Shown: positions 36,175 through 48,600 of the stretch, piece by piece
Position numbering within the stretch: position 1 is the first letter of the stretch
Layout: the number at the start of each line of letters is the position of its first letter
Assembly (NCBI GenBank): GCA_012934845.2
Contig: WNNJ02003404.1
Span: 25,943 to 89,942 of the forward strand
Direction: 5' to 3'
DNA from: Pomphorhynchus laevis
Lineage: Eukaryota; Acanthocephala; Palaeacanthocephala; Echinorhynchida; Pomphorhynchidae
Length of the DNA stretch: 64,000 nt
The notes under the pieces: model-generated
Database searches by the model: none
Told to the model about the DNA's origin: nothing
What the model saw: only the letters and a program-made list of their open reading frames with translations
Made by a program: the position numbers and the translations under genes

Positions 36175-36590
36175 AAATTACTTTTTTAGGCAATTTATCT
36201 AAACGGTAGATACATTCAAATGACACCATATATAGCAAACATTACTCCGAATTACAAAAATAACCCTAAACGATTGTATTCACATAAAGATAATTGTTAA
36301 CATTTATTTTCAACAGTCATTGATGTCATATTATGTTATCAATGCCATATTATTATCACCATAAATTGGTGATTGTTATACTTGGCTCTAGATGGTGTTA
36401 AGTATATGGATTTATAGCTGATTATAACTATCATCTGTTTTTGAGAGTAATTATCTTTTGATACAAATTTGATTACTTCCTTTAATTTCTAAATGTAAAA
36501 ATAAACTTAAACGATTCTAACAATTTAAATATTCTGGGTTTATATAAGAATTAATAAAATGTGAAGAAATTGTGGGTTTTATTAAACAAT
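36175..36590 (-). repeat. Second copy of the 12.35-kb repeat, uninterrupted, inverted
   Basis: The reverse complement matches 12345-12649 plus 12893-13012 closely from end to end, without the ribozyme insertion. It is the empty-site reference for that insertion. Confidence 0.8.
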
Positions 36591-38200
36591 ATAAATACTA
36601 ATAATACTTAATATATGCGATGTACGTGATAAAGTTAGCTTTAGCTAACTTATTGTAAAACGCAGTGTAAGCGACGACAACAGTATATCGCGGTTTAATT
36701 ATATGGTAATGAGGATTTAACTTGAAGCACGCTTTTAACAAATTTGAAACAAAAGATACTGTTTTGCCGTTATTTGAGATGCAACAAGAAAATCTACTTT
36801 AGTTGTTTGCTCAATTGTGAACAACTATTGTTAACAACAATAGTAGCAGTTGTATGTTGTGCATGTATAAACGTCTATAATGTTGCTGACGTTGTTGAAT
36901 AAAGAGAAATAGGATGTGATATTTGATAATTTTGATGTTTCAATGTAATAAAAGCATTATGAGCACAGGTGTTAACAAATCATATGTCATTTACAAGCTG
37001 CAACATTTCCAGGTAACTTTAATGTCCTTACTCTCTCTAACTCGTCTGATTATTAAAATTTGGTTTATTTTTCTTAAATTGCCATTGAATCTACTGTTGC
37101 TATTCTTTTGCATGTGCGCTTTGGTAATATTGATATGGTGAAAATTGAAGTTGTTTTTAATCAAATTTGCGAAAGACACTGCTATCAGCTTAGGGAAGAG
37201 CGGTTAATGTTAGTGAAAAATTTCACTAAAATAATTAATATTGGTTTTTTTAAATTACTTTATTTTATGTATTCTAATTTATTTAAAAATAAAATTTAAC
37301 GGATGGCACTCATTTGCATATCCCAATATTTGCTGGTTTAATAATCAATGCTCAAAAATGGCTGGTTCAAAGATTGCCCAACTTTGATATTCTAAACGAC
37401 TAGATGTGATACTTTTATAAAATTACAATGCGCAATGCATCGTAAAGGAAAATGTTTGATTATAATGTACAATATGATATTAACAAAAACTTTTTTTTAA
37501 AATAACTTCCTGAACATTTTTTATCTTAAGCATAATGATGAAGCAATGAAGATACTTCATTTTTATGTTACATGCCAAATTATGTTAAAATACTTTGAAT
37601 GTTCGTATCTACGTTATTTAATTTTTCCAATATACTTCCAGAGACAAAGGACTTCCGCGAAAGAATCAATGTGTCATCGAATAATTAAACCAGATAATAT
37701 TTACCGTCATACAAATGTCCTGATTATCATTTCTTCATGTACAATTCGGCGTATTGAAACCTTTAGATTACTCATAGATAAACCCTCAAATTTCTCCGAA
37801 ATTTTAGTTTCAAAAACAAAATTAACTTTTCGAATGCTAAAAAGAAATGCGATTCTATTTACAAAAATTAATTCACACACGTTTTATATATTAGAGATGC
37901 TGTTGTTTATTGCATATCATCTAAACACTAAACATTTGTAAAAGTGATATTACCAAGATCAACAACATTGTTTTATCGGTAGGCACTATATATTGCCCAT
38001 ACCAGAGAGACAAATATTTTATTTTTTATAATAAGTTTCGGTCAAACACTGTGACCTTTTCCAAAATAGTAAATTCCTTCAAAAATTTTACAACTTTATA
38101 TACAATAGATACTAAAGGAACATGGGAAATGTCTTCCTTCTATTTTCCGTTTTTCATCATTTTATATTCCATCCTGTTAATAAGAATCCTTAGATTGCAA
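36591..38200. other. AT-rich DNA, no gene recognised
   Basis: 36650-36755 (reversed) resembles the 5' leader of LINE A copy 3. A 131-codon open stretch at 37546-37941 shows no domain I recognise and its composition is that of the background, so I do not call it. Confidence 0.45.
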
Positions 38201-38204
38201 TTTG

Positions 38205-38430
38205 ATTTGTTTCCTTTAATCTTAGTTCATCTGGCATTAAGGCTCATCGATTCGAGTACATTACGTTTGTGGTAATTTGGTGCCTTTTTAAGTATTTTGA
38301 TATCGTCAAACTCAATTCGGTGGTTGGTGTTGATGAAATGGTTCATTATTGCAGAAGAGCATTTACCTTTCTTTAGAGCTATTTTATTCGTATGTGTAGT
38401 GGTTGTTTGGTTGCTACGCACCTTTTTTAT
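38205..38430 (-). mobile_element. Penelope-like element fragment, GIY-YIG endonuclease end
   Basis: The minus strand reads HTNKIALKKGKCSSAIMNHF, then HRIEFDDIKILKKAPNYHKR and NVLESMSLNA. This matches the C-terminal half of the GIY-YIG nuclease carried by Penelope-like elements (SSAIxxHxxxxxHxIDFDxxKIL, then a KRxxxEA/ES end). The GIY and YIG residues themselves are not visible. Composition suits the family represented at 18.2-18.8 kb rather than the AT-rich one. Confidence 0.6.
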
Positions 38431-38534
38431 GTTGACAGCATACTGTTGTACGAAAATCTGTCTGCCGTCTTAGACCCTTTTCCAATCGATTCAGGCACAG
38501 ATTATCGACAAAGAAATAACGCAAAATCTTTGAT

Positions 38535-38719
38535 CCACTCCGTAGGATCAAAGACATTTTTCTCAAAAATAAATAAAGATTTTTACGTGTATTACTATAC
38601 TTAGTTCCGAAAATGTGAAAATCTACAACTTAACATATCCAAATAAACAGAACTATTGTAATGTACTTAAAAAACTTTATTTATTTTTGAGAAAAATGCA
38701 TTTAATCCTACGGAGTGGG
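38535..38719. repeat. Inverted repeat, about 44-bp arms
   Basis: CACTCCGTAGGATCAAAGAC and the following TTTTTCTCAAAAATAAATAAAG (to 38578) return as reverse complement at 38675-38719. The spacer is about 95 bp. It may be part of the adjacent Penelope-like copy. Confidence 0.7.
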
Positions 38720-38739
38720 TATGCGTTCTCCGCTGGTTC

Positions 38740-38815
38740 TGCTCTGATAGACTATCTAACCAATGGGCATGTTGTCTATATGATAGACTATCTAACCAAT
38801 GAGCATATTGACGTA
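38740..38815 (+). repeat. Direct repeat, two units of about 36 bp
   Basis: GATAGACTATCTAACCAATG occurs at about 38747 and again at about 38783, followed by nearly the same bases (GGGCATGTTG / AGCATATTG). Confidence 0.7.
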
Positions 38816-38970
38816 ACGTAGATAATGCGGTAATTATCTTTTATACTTGTCTGAACGATGTAATATTTCAGAACCTGATCAACAACAAAGATCCAATTAA
38901 ACTATGACAGGTTCAGCTATTTGATTCCACTCAATCGAGCAGCATTAATAGAGCATCATCAATAAAGACT

Positions 38971-39066
38971 ATTTTTATATTTCGATAGCTGCTGCTAGCA
39001 ACATCAGAAACAAAATGTATCTTTTGTTTCTGATAATGCTAGCAGCAACATGTGAAATATAAAAAT
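38971..39066. repeat. Hairpin of 96 bp
   Basis: Arms of about 45 bp (ATTTTTATATTTC at one end, its complement at the other; inner part GCTGCTAGCA, then ATCAGAAACAAAA) around a TGTATC loop, with few mismatches. No gene. Confidence 0.7.
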
Positions 39067-40480
39067 AAATTAGTGTTGAATAATACTGCTCCAAAATTTC
39101 AAGTTGAAAGATTTGATCAACATCAGTTAGTTTTAATCATCCGCCAGTATTATGGGGGAAACTGTTACTGAAGAAGGACAAAAGTTCTAAAAAAGGTGCA
39201 AAAAACAAAAGCTTTTTTATTTTCATTTTACTTATTGCGTATAATAATTGATTGGAATAATGTTCACAAGCGGCAGTTCGGTCTATATAGCTTATGTAAA
39301 TGCTTAAATATTTTAAGTGACTGTATATCCTTGCTTCATCACTTAATTCCAAAATCATGACTCACAACAAGTCAGCTTATAGCCTGGCATATTTGTATTG
39401 TTTTGTATACTACCATCGTGCAATGATACAGCCGGACTCATCAAAAGGCAATATACTGGCATTATTGCATTTTGACCATAGTACCACTAAAATTTAAATC
39501 TAAGTTATTTCGATCGGAGGGTCTACTCCTTATTGACCAAGCTTACCATATAATGTTATCTTGATATTTTGTGAGTGAAAGTATATATATATATTCATAA
39601 TTAGGATATAAAACCTGACGTTGCCATATTTATATTAGTCAAAAAAATTTGATAATTAGTTATATAATTATGATAAATATCGGCGATAAAGATAATTACT
39701 ATCTTTTAATATTAATATTTAGTTTTTTTAATAAAAATCGTTATTTAAATTTATATATTTCACTTTTAAGGATTCTTCATAAGCCATTTCGATAAACCGT
39801 AGATTGATTATAAGCGAAGAATCCGAGCAACTATTGCTTTGTCATTATATTTAGTATTTATTATTGGGCGAAACTTCTGCTACTGACTACATTTGGGATA
39901 CCCTAGAGTGTAATTCGAACGCATAAGAAATGTCGAAATTGGCAGAAAATTTATAATCGTAAATCACTTGCTCTTAATACCTTACCTGACCGCGTCTAAG
40001 CACACTATATATAACACAATTACCATACTATAATAATCAACAAAAATTATTTAAATTATGTATTCTTTTGGCTAATTCATCGTAACCCATTTTTTAACTC
40101 AAAGTCAACCAAAACTCAGTGAGCTTCATGGTCCAAACGAAACATCATCTAATGCAGTATTGTAATAAAATTATTTTTTAATACGTGAATTCATGATTTT
40201 TTAATTTGAATTGTTTATCAATAATCGTGTTGGCTTGAGAATTTGGACATAAAACAGTGTACAGATTGTTAAGTATTAATACTTATAACAATCAATATTG
40301 ATTGTTAAGTACTTACATCAATTAAAACTATTATTAATTTATATCGTAATCTAAATGTTATATACATATATATGTTATAATAACTATAACGCATATCTAA
40401 CAAAAATTAAACTATCAAATAAACATAAATATATGGATAAAATTGAATTAATATAATCTTTAAATATTTTGATAAATTGA
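39067..40480. other. AT-rich DNA, no gene recognised
   Basis: Very AT-rich with short palindromes (for example TTGTTAAGTATTAATACTTA near 40267). No coding evidence. Confidence 0.4.
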
Positions 40481-42185
40481 AATTATTTAAAAGTAGGGAC
40501 ATCTATATTTAGACAAATACAAGGTGTTCAAATAAGAGGTAATAGTAGCCCAATTATAGCTGACTTGTTTTTAAGCTTTATAGAATATGAATTTGTTCAT
40601 AACTGTGTAAAAACTAAATCTAAACTATATAAATATATGAAATATATATTTCGATATATTGATGTATTGTATATATTGTGTATTATATATATGTGCATTT
40701 AACACTAAGGTATATATCTAGATATAAACATTAAATTAACATCAATTAAAACTAATTTTAATTTATGCTGTAAAGATGGCATATTTAAATTTACAAGAAA
40801 CATATTTTTGCATTAGCATTCATGCATACCATATAATATAAAATATAATACATTAAATAATGAAATTTTAAGAATTGCAACAATATGTAATGATATTGGC
40901 TTTCTTCAAAATCATTTAAATAATTTAATAGATGCATATTTTAAACTAGGTTACTATTAAAATCTCATCAAAAGAAAATATAAAAATATATAAATCAACA
41001 CAATAATATTTAAAATAAATTTAAAATCATTAGTGTAAAATTATTATGGATAGTAAATAATATACTTTGTGCTAGAACAAGATGTTACACTAAACAAATA
41101 TATTTTATCAGATTAAATACATCATTTTCATGTATTTGGCCTCCTGCTTGTTTTGCCTATGATTGGTAATCCAAACCTGGTAACAAAGCAGCTTATACGG
41201 ATGATCTCTAATATTAATTCTATTTATTAATCAATTATTCATTATTAAATATATAATTATAATATAATTTATAATTACAAATATAATTATTTATAATTCA
41301 TAATTATCGAATCATCATCACCGCAATTTTCTCTAACGAAAAAAATCAATGCAAATGTAATGTAATCTTAACTGAGATAAATGTAATACGAATTCTGATG
41401 CATCGTATATTATTTATTTATCAACTCAGGAAAATTTCATTTTTTTTAAATTCTCACTTTATATAAATCTAAATTACAAAATCTCAAGATTTAAATATTT
41501 AATATTTTTTAATAATTTATACAAGTACAAAATATGTAGACTTAGTCAGCTGATCTTATTTATCTTAATAATTTTATTGTCAGATTCGATGAGACATTAA
41601 TAATTTTAAATTGAGTAAAAACTTGTACGAATTGTGTTCTTATCTCGGAAGAATGCCATGTCTTAAAGTATTTTACCTAACAAGTTTTTAGTATTTTTAT
41701 ACTTTTCCTAGACATTGTTTGAAACTCGTTGTTACGTAAGTAATTTTTATAAATTACATAAAATATTATATAATTAGTTATCTTTATTTTTATTTTATAT
41801 ATAATATAAAATACGTAGACTCAGTTATCGGATTATATATTATCATATATAATTATTTATAATTATTTATCTTTATTTTTAATTTATATATTGTATAGAA
41901 TACGTATACTCAATTAGCTGATCTGAGTAGGGGATATAGGGGTCGAAACTTGATATTATAGTAGTTCCTCCTGATGACCTATAATCCTTATTCTTATACA
42001 TCGTCTATTATTTATTAGTTAATTAATAAAAATTGACTTTTATTTTAAGTTTTAATTTTAAATTATAACTTGATATAAATATAATTTGTATAAAATTTAC
42101 TATTTTATTTATAATTATTTATCGTTATTTTTAATTTATATATAGTATAAAAATACGAAGACTCAGTTTATTGATCTGATTTATT
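40481..42185 (+). mobile_element. Penelope-like element (AT-rich family), RT end and repeated 3' segment
   Basis: 40490-40640 reads the motif B/C border (GVQIRGNSSPIIADLFLSF, then EYEFVHNC). 40800-41000 reads the thumb (HACIPYNIKYNTLNNEIL-like, then NDIGFLQNHLNNL). These match the copies at 7.1-7.7 kb and 55.9-56.4 kb. Downstream, 41400-41580 and 41990-42180 are two similar AT-rich units about 590 bp apart, consistent with a tandem 3' segment or pseudo-LTR. Several breaks in the coding part; inactive. Confidence 0.7.
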
Positions 42186-42613
42186 CTACTGACAAGTTAT
42201 TATTGACCTGTGGACTTTGTTTCTCCAGTAATATAACATCTGCCAGAAACACTGAAACTATGTATAATCAATACCACATTATTATTTTTCTGCTTATTTT
42301 CAAGTAAGTTTGATAAATTTTATTTTTTTTCTTATAATCAAGTATAAATATACCAAAATATCATTTAAAAATTTTAAATATTAAACGAGATTTTTATGGA
42401 TAGATAAAAAGCAATATTCTTGGCGTTAGAATTAGATTCATTAATAATCAAATAATTTAAGTAAATTCGTAAAACAGTTATTTTCTAATTCTTAAATTTG
42501 CGAATTATTATTTCACAGTTGTATTTGAATAGATGTAAAGTACGAATAAGGTATATGAGTTTAGTACATTTTTAGAGATAAGCATCCAATTTTGGTGAGT
42601 TAATTTTACAAAA
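42186..42613. other. Presumed promoter and 5' UTR region of the transporter gene
   Basis: No coding sequence. The gene's first ATG is at 42614. I cannot identify a TATA box or initiator with confidence because the whole region is AT-rich. Confidence 0.3.
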
Positions 42614-45600
42614 ATGGAGAACGTCGAGAATTCTCCCTACTCTTGGGTTGTACTTGCTGCCTGCTTCGTAAGTATTTTCATTATCAATAAAAGCGTTTTG
42701 TTTATAGATTTATAATTCAATGGGTGTTAGAATTGTAATTTTTGTATTATCAAAAATTATTATTATTTTTAAGCTATAATAAAATTGAATTAACGATTCA
42801 ATTGATAGAATATATCAGATGAAATGTTAAGACTTACATACAATTGAAATACTTTCTAATAGAAAGTATCGGGCTCGTTGAGCGTTCAAGTGCTATCGCA
42901 CACAAACTGGTTCCAATTAAACATGGCATACAATACGGTAAAAAAGTATTACGTAATGTCCTGTCATTTAAATTTGGCCAAGCGCAAGTCTTTGATAATC
43001 GATAAAAGGGAACAAAATAAAGCGCGTCTGCTTTATACCGATGATGGCATCGATCCTGCTGGGATTAACATTTTGAATTATAATTGATCGTATTTAAAAT
43101 GCTTTAATAAATTGGGTTTTAAAATAATTATTATAAAGGCAACTTGTACATTTCAATGTTAATATTAATTGATTTTTGAAATTGATGGGATTTGCCCAAT
43201 TAACATCAATAGTTTTTAGAATATTTCGATATATAATTCGACATCGGCAGGAAATTTAGATCCTATTTGAAACTACTAAAATCGGTCAAGTACTAGAAAT
43301 GTTAGTTTAAACAATCTTGAATATATAACCATTTTAAAACAATATGATGTTTTTTTAAATTACATATTTTAAATTAAAATTTCTCATTTTGATAATAACC
43401 GTAATATCATGATTATCAATAGTGGCTGCGGGTTTACATTTTAGTATGATATTTTCATTTTGTTCAAAATACTTAACTTCTGCTTGCTAGTGTCTTAGTT
43501 TTTAAGTTACAATTCGAAATATCTGTTTTTTAAGTATTGTATTAATTTATAAAATATATCAACATTTTCTATATAATGTTAGATTCAGATAAACTACAAA
43601 TTGTATCATATTTCAATATATAGTGAATCTCCGTAATATGATCTATAGCTTGCGTTACAATTGCTTTACAATATGGTATAACAATCATTAATTGAAAAAA
43701 CAAATTCTACAATCTATTCACTTTAGATATTTTCTACATATATTATAGGAAATTATATATATACAATAGTATAATAAATATATTTAAAATATATTAAAAT
43801 ATTTTATAATATATATTATATTTTAAATATATAATATGATAAATATATTATAAATAATAAATATATTTCAAGAAATTACAAACTGTCTATTTAAACATAA
43901 AAGCCGCAAATTTGGCATTAATTTATAATATATTTCAAATTATTTTGTAATTTCTCTTATTAATCTAAATTAGCTAAATAATTATGATTAAAAGTTTTGT
44001 TGATTTAAATATAGATAATTTATTTATTGGTTTTAACATGTTTTCTGATATTTTAAATTTAAATTTTATTCTTTGTTTTAAAACTTTAATTGTTTTTATT
44101 TCAACCTTACAAATTGTTTTTTTTATTTTTATACTTATATTTTTATATTTTTTTCTACATAATTTCATTTTTATTTTAAAGATTTTGTAAATACTTTGTT
44201 TTTGACTGTGCATTACAAATATGCTGACATTTTCTATTAAAATATGTTTTTCTATTCAATCATATTTTTGTTTCCTCTTGTTTTTTAATAGATTTTGTGA
44301 GTATTTAATATGTTGTGTATGAATTGCAAAACCTTGTGACGATTATGTTTAAATAGGCAATTTACAATTACCGAAAGATGATAGCAAAAGCTATCGAAAT
44401 ATTGTAAATTTTTGAAATGAAATATAAATTTACAAACTATAGAGTTGAAAGCATCCATATGCCATATTTTGTCTTTATATTTACAATAAAGGAATTAGAA
44501 CTGTACCAAAGCACTTTGGATGGCAACGACAATTTAGGTCTTAATAGTGTGCCGCACTTTTTTTTATAAAATATTATCTAAATAATATATATTTTTATTT
44601 TAATAATTTTTTAGACAGACGCGGAAGAACGACGATAACAGTATTTGATACCATTTCGTCATCAAATGACTCATCAGTGCGAGATTCCTTCCACTGCTGA
44701 ATGCAGAGAACTAGCAGACGGCAAAAAACTAATCATGTGTATGATGTACTAAAAAACCTCTAGTAACATCATAGAGTGCTAAACCAGCACTACGGCTTCA
44801 CCAAATTGGATCATTAGCAAGAGCACTGTCAAATGCAAGCGCAGGTATCCTGTATATCGGCTATGACCTACTAGATGTTTTCTAGTACATCATACACATG
44901 ATTCGTTTTTCTTGCCGCATATAGTTCTCCTCTGTATCCAGCCGTGGGAGGGATCTGGCACTGATGAGTCATTATGTTGACGAAACGGTATCAAATACTG
45001 CTATCGTCGTTCTTCCGCGTCTGGCTTAAAAGATTGTGAAAATAATAAAAGCGGAATGGTAGTATCACTCTCGTTTTTAGATATATTTTTATATCTTTTT
45101 TATATTTTTATAGAAAAGTACGAATTGAAAAACAAGAAGGTAGAGTTACTCGGATAAGGAAACGTATCACTACAGAATCAAGCTCGATAAAATTAGTTGC
45201 ATATAATGTAAACTCAAATGTACTGAACATAATGTGGTCGTGTGGTTACAAATGTTAGTGTACTAGTTACTCAGTCAGCAAGCATCGTCATTTCTTAATC
45301 GTCAGCATAAAATTAGTTGAAACTTATCGAGAAAATATTCTGCAATGAATTTTCTTTACAATAATTTAGAATAGATATTTTTTAAATAGTTGGAATTGTT
45401 TTAAATTAATAAATTGATAAAAAATTATAAGTTGTAACTTAATAAATTATAATTAATTCAAATTATAAATTATAACTTAATAAATTGTTATAAAATTTAA
45501 TTTAAATGCAGTCAAATATGTCATTTTGTAGTTAATCAACATAATATGTGACGGGACACTGTATGCATACGGAGCCATGAAAAATTATATCGAAGAATAC

Positions 45601-48600
45601 TTTTCAGTTTCCCAAATAATGAGTTCAGCTGTTGGTAGTGTGGCAAATGGCGTGTATCTACTATCTGGTACGTTGTCAATGCTTTTTTATGCTTATTTTA
45701 TGGTGATGAAATATAACAATCATGTTTTAAAACACAGGTTGTCAGCGTATATAAACTACTAACGTTTACTGTGTAATTTATTTTCATTCAAACTGATTGA
45801 CAATTTTATTTATATTACTGTCAAAATCTGTCATTGTTTTATCACGAATGAAGAATTATCAAAGATATTACTAGCCTGCTTCCATTTCATATACTTTTAC
45901 CATATATTGTTATTAGACATTTTAAAAATGATAATATTTTACTGGTATGAAACGTTGCCAGATTTTAATCTGGCAACGTTTCATACCACTAAAAAATTTA
46001 AAGTATCCTGGAAATGCTTTAAAGTAGCTCCAGAAGATACTTTATTACCAACATACAAAGAATTGGTTACCCTCAAATGGGCCCTTACCTTGTTAATGAT
46101 ATTTAAAATGCAATGTTCACGTTGGAATTGAGATGGTTGTTTGCCTCAAGTGGCCATAGGAATTAGGGTTATCAGTAACCCCGATGAGCAACGGTCTGTT
46201 TAACGTCGATCTCGCAGCCCTTACGCACATTGACATAGCTTTTGCCAATTTTATTTCAATTATTGAGCGCATTGAGCTGACAATGTCGTTGTACAGTGAA
46301 CGTCCTTTCTCGGCTTTTAGCTTAGAGATACGTTTTAGTAATGTCTGTGCGCCCTGACCAAGTCCCCCATTTGACGCAAGAACCACAGGGAAGAAACCTG
46401 CTCTTTCAAATCGCGCTACGCGTTCACCGTATTTGGCGATCTTCCTCGATTCGTGGTAGCGGAAAAGGGATCTCCACATAGCTGACCGAGTAAGACGGAG
46501 CCAAATGGCTAAAAATGCAAATATCAAGTATTGACCGCTCTGTTCTATCTCCGTATAAGCCGTAACATTCAATATCAGCTCTTGCATTCTGGTGTCTAGT
46601 CATTTTTCTGTTTTCCAAAACGGTATCGGGTGGGATCGGCTGAAGTGATGGTTCAGCTGCTACCACACAACAGGGAGAGCTAAGTTCTTTCGCAAAAAAT
46701 CACGAATGATATCGTGTCTTATCGTTGGCAGTCCACTAGCTTGGCAAGATAGTGCATGACATGTGCTGAATCGTTGGCCACATAGTCAGAAAGTTGGTGC
46801 ATTGGGAGGGTGCCAACAATATCCTGAATGCGAGTGCGTCCTGGAATTGATTTTTAATCAAGTGATTTTTTAGGTATTCTGACGGTCGCGCCGATAACCA
46901 GGTGGATGTACCTTTACCGATACAAAAGTTAAACACTTGTTACGGACCTCATCGCTGCAACACGTTATTTCATTTTTTAGGCTTTCATCAGATTTTGTTC
47001 TCGCTAGCTTAATTTTGCGCGAAATTCGCGTCTGTCTGAGTAAAAGTTCGTCACCCACAAGACCATCCAATAGCGGTCGAGACATCATGTGGGACCATCC
47101 GTATTCCGCTGTTGCCCTTCTGGACGGTGATCGAATGCCAATACCTCCAATTCCTACTGGCAAATATAACATTGCCTTAACATAGTAGTCGAGGGAAACA
47201 CCAGTTAACGCTGGAATTAACTTTAAATTCAAGAATTGAGATAGGCGATCATAATTTCCCCCGGTTGAGCTGCTCGTGCGTTGGACGAAAGATGACTTGA
47301 ATTGAATAACTTGTGTCAGAGCAACAAAAGCCATGTGGCATCTTCATTGGCTACTCTTATTAGATTGGTAAGCATATTGAGCCACTTGTCAACCTTCGCA
47401 CTGATGAAGGAGTCAATGTAAGCTTTATCACCATTCGCCGAACCAAGAATTCCAGTAACACCTGTTGCAACCTGGATGTTTGATTCAGCAAATATTGCAA
47501 TAGCGTTGGATTTTTCGTGGGCGTGCGCCAGTAGTTTGCATTTCTGTACATTGGGATGAAATTCATAGTCCGCTCCAATTTTGTGGACGGTGTCCGAGAC
47601 TAACTTGAGGTCTTGTGAAGATCTGACAAGATTAGCGTCATCGGCAAATCATCGATGAGTGACATTCGGAAAAATCCATTTCAATCTTCGTATAAGTGGA
47701 ATTGATGATACATTATAGGCGATCATGGATAGGGGTCACCCTGCGTGAATCCCTCGTTTTATAGTAGAACTTCTTGATCAATTGATAATGTGGCTGGATC
47801 GTTGTAGATGTTATTTAGTACAGTTGATAGTGAAGGGCACACAAACTTCACGTTTTTCAAGGTTAAATCACGATTTGCACAATTGAAAGCGTTTATGGCG
47901 TACAGTTGAAGAACTGCCAAATAAGGATTTTCGCTGAATTGAAGACCAACTGAATGAATAGCGGCTTCGACTTCGAATGAATAGCAGCTTTCAATATATC
48001 CTCTGAGTTGATATCCTCAAATAAAACCGGATGATGTTCAACGGCTTTTCGTAGTCTGTATTTAAGAATTGCTTTCGAATTCACTGGGATTGCATCTGGG
48101 TGAAGGCCGCAAAGTTTTTGTTTGACTGTCTCTACACCAATCAAGTCATCTAATTTGAGGGTAACGGCTTGATGTTCAGGATGCTCTAATAGGCGTAGGG
48201 CTGCACTCATAGAACCACGACTAATCATCTTAGAAAATGATGATATCCAATTTTCTTTTTTTGCAGAGGCGTTGTTCAGGAGCGCTGTCTTTTCTATGTT
48301 GCAAAGATTTAACTTCGTCGAGGAGTTCGTGCAACTTTCCATGCTCCCATAATCGTAACTGACGCTGAATGTGCTTCCGACTCAATGCCACACCATCCTT
48401 TTTACAACGTTGTAGTACTAGCTGACAGAGTATTGTTGCTGTTTTCAGTTTTGATTCCATAGTGGTTGGGTCAACGACACAATCGCGATATAACGACGAG
48501 AGAAGGTCAACCAAGTCAAAACTGGCCTTGCATATAGGAAGTTCAAATAGATTTGGCTGCCATAGAATGACCTCACTGTAAATTTCATCAAGGCTTGACC

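Larger units (their letters stand above)
44615..45072. repeat. Ribozyme-repeat family, head-to-head pair in intron 1
   Basis: AGACGCGGAAGAACGACGAT near 44627 is matched in reverse complement at about 44990-45025. The arms of about 200 bp are imperfect and each holds a hammerhead core. The centre carries the non-ribozyme half of the unit (AGAGTGCTAAACCAGCACTA). Confidence 0.85.

Noticed and set aside
37546-37941. 131-codon open stretch
   Set aside because: Composition is that of the AT-rich background, no domain or splice context is visible, and it is short for a real gene.
43740-43870. AT palindromes as a replication origin or promoter
   Set aside because: Such runs are common in this AT-rich DNA and nothing else supports a function.
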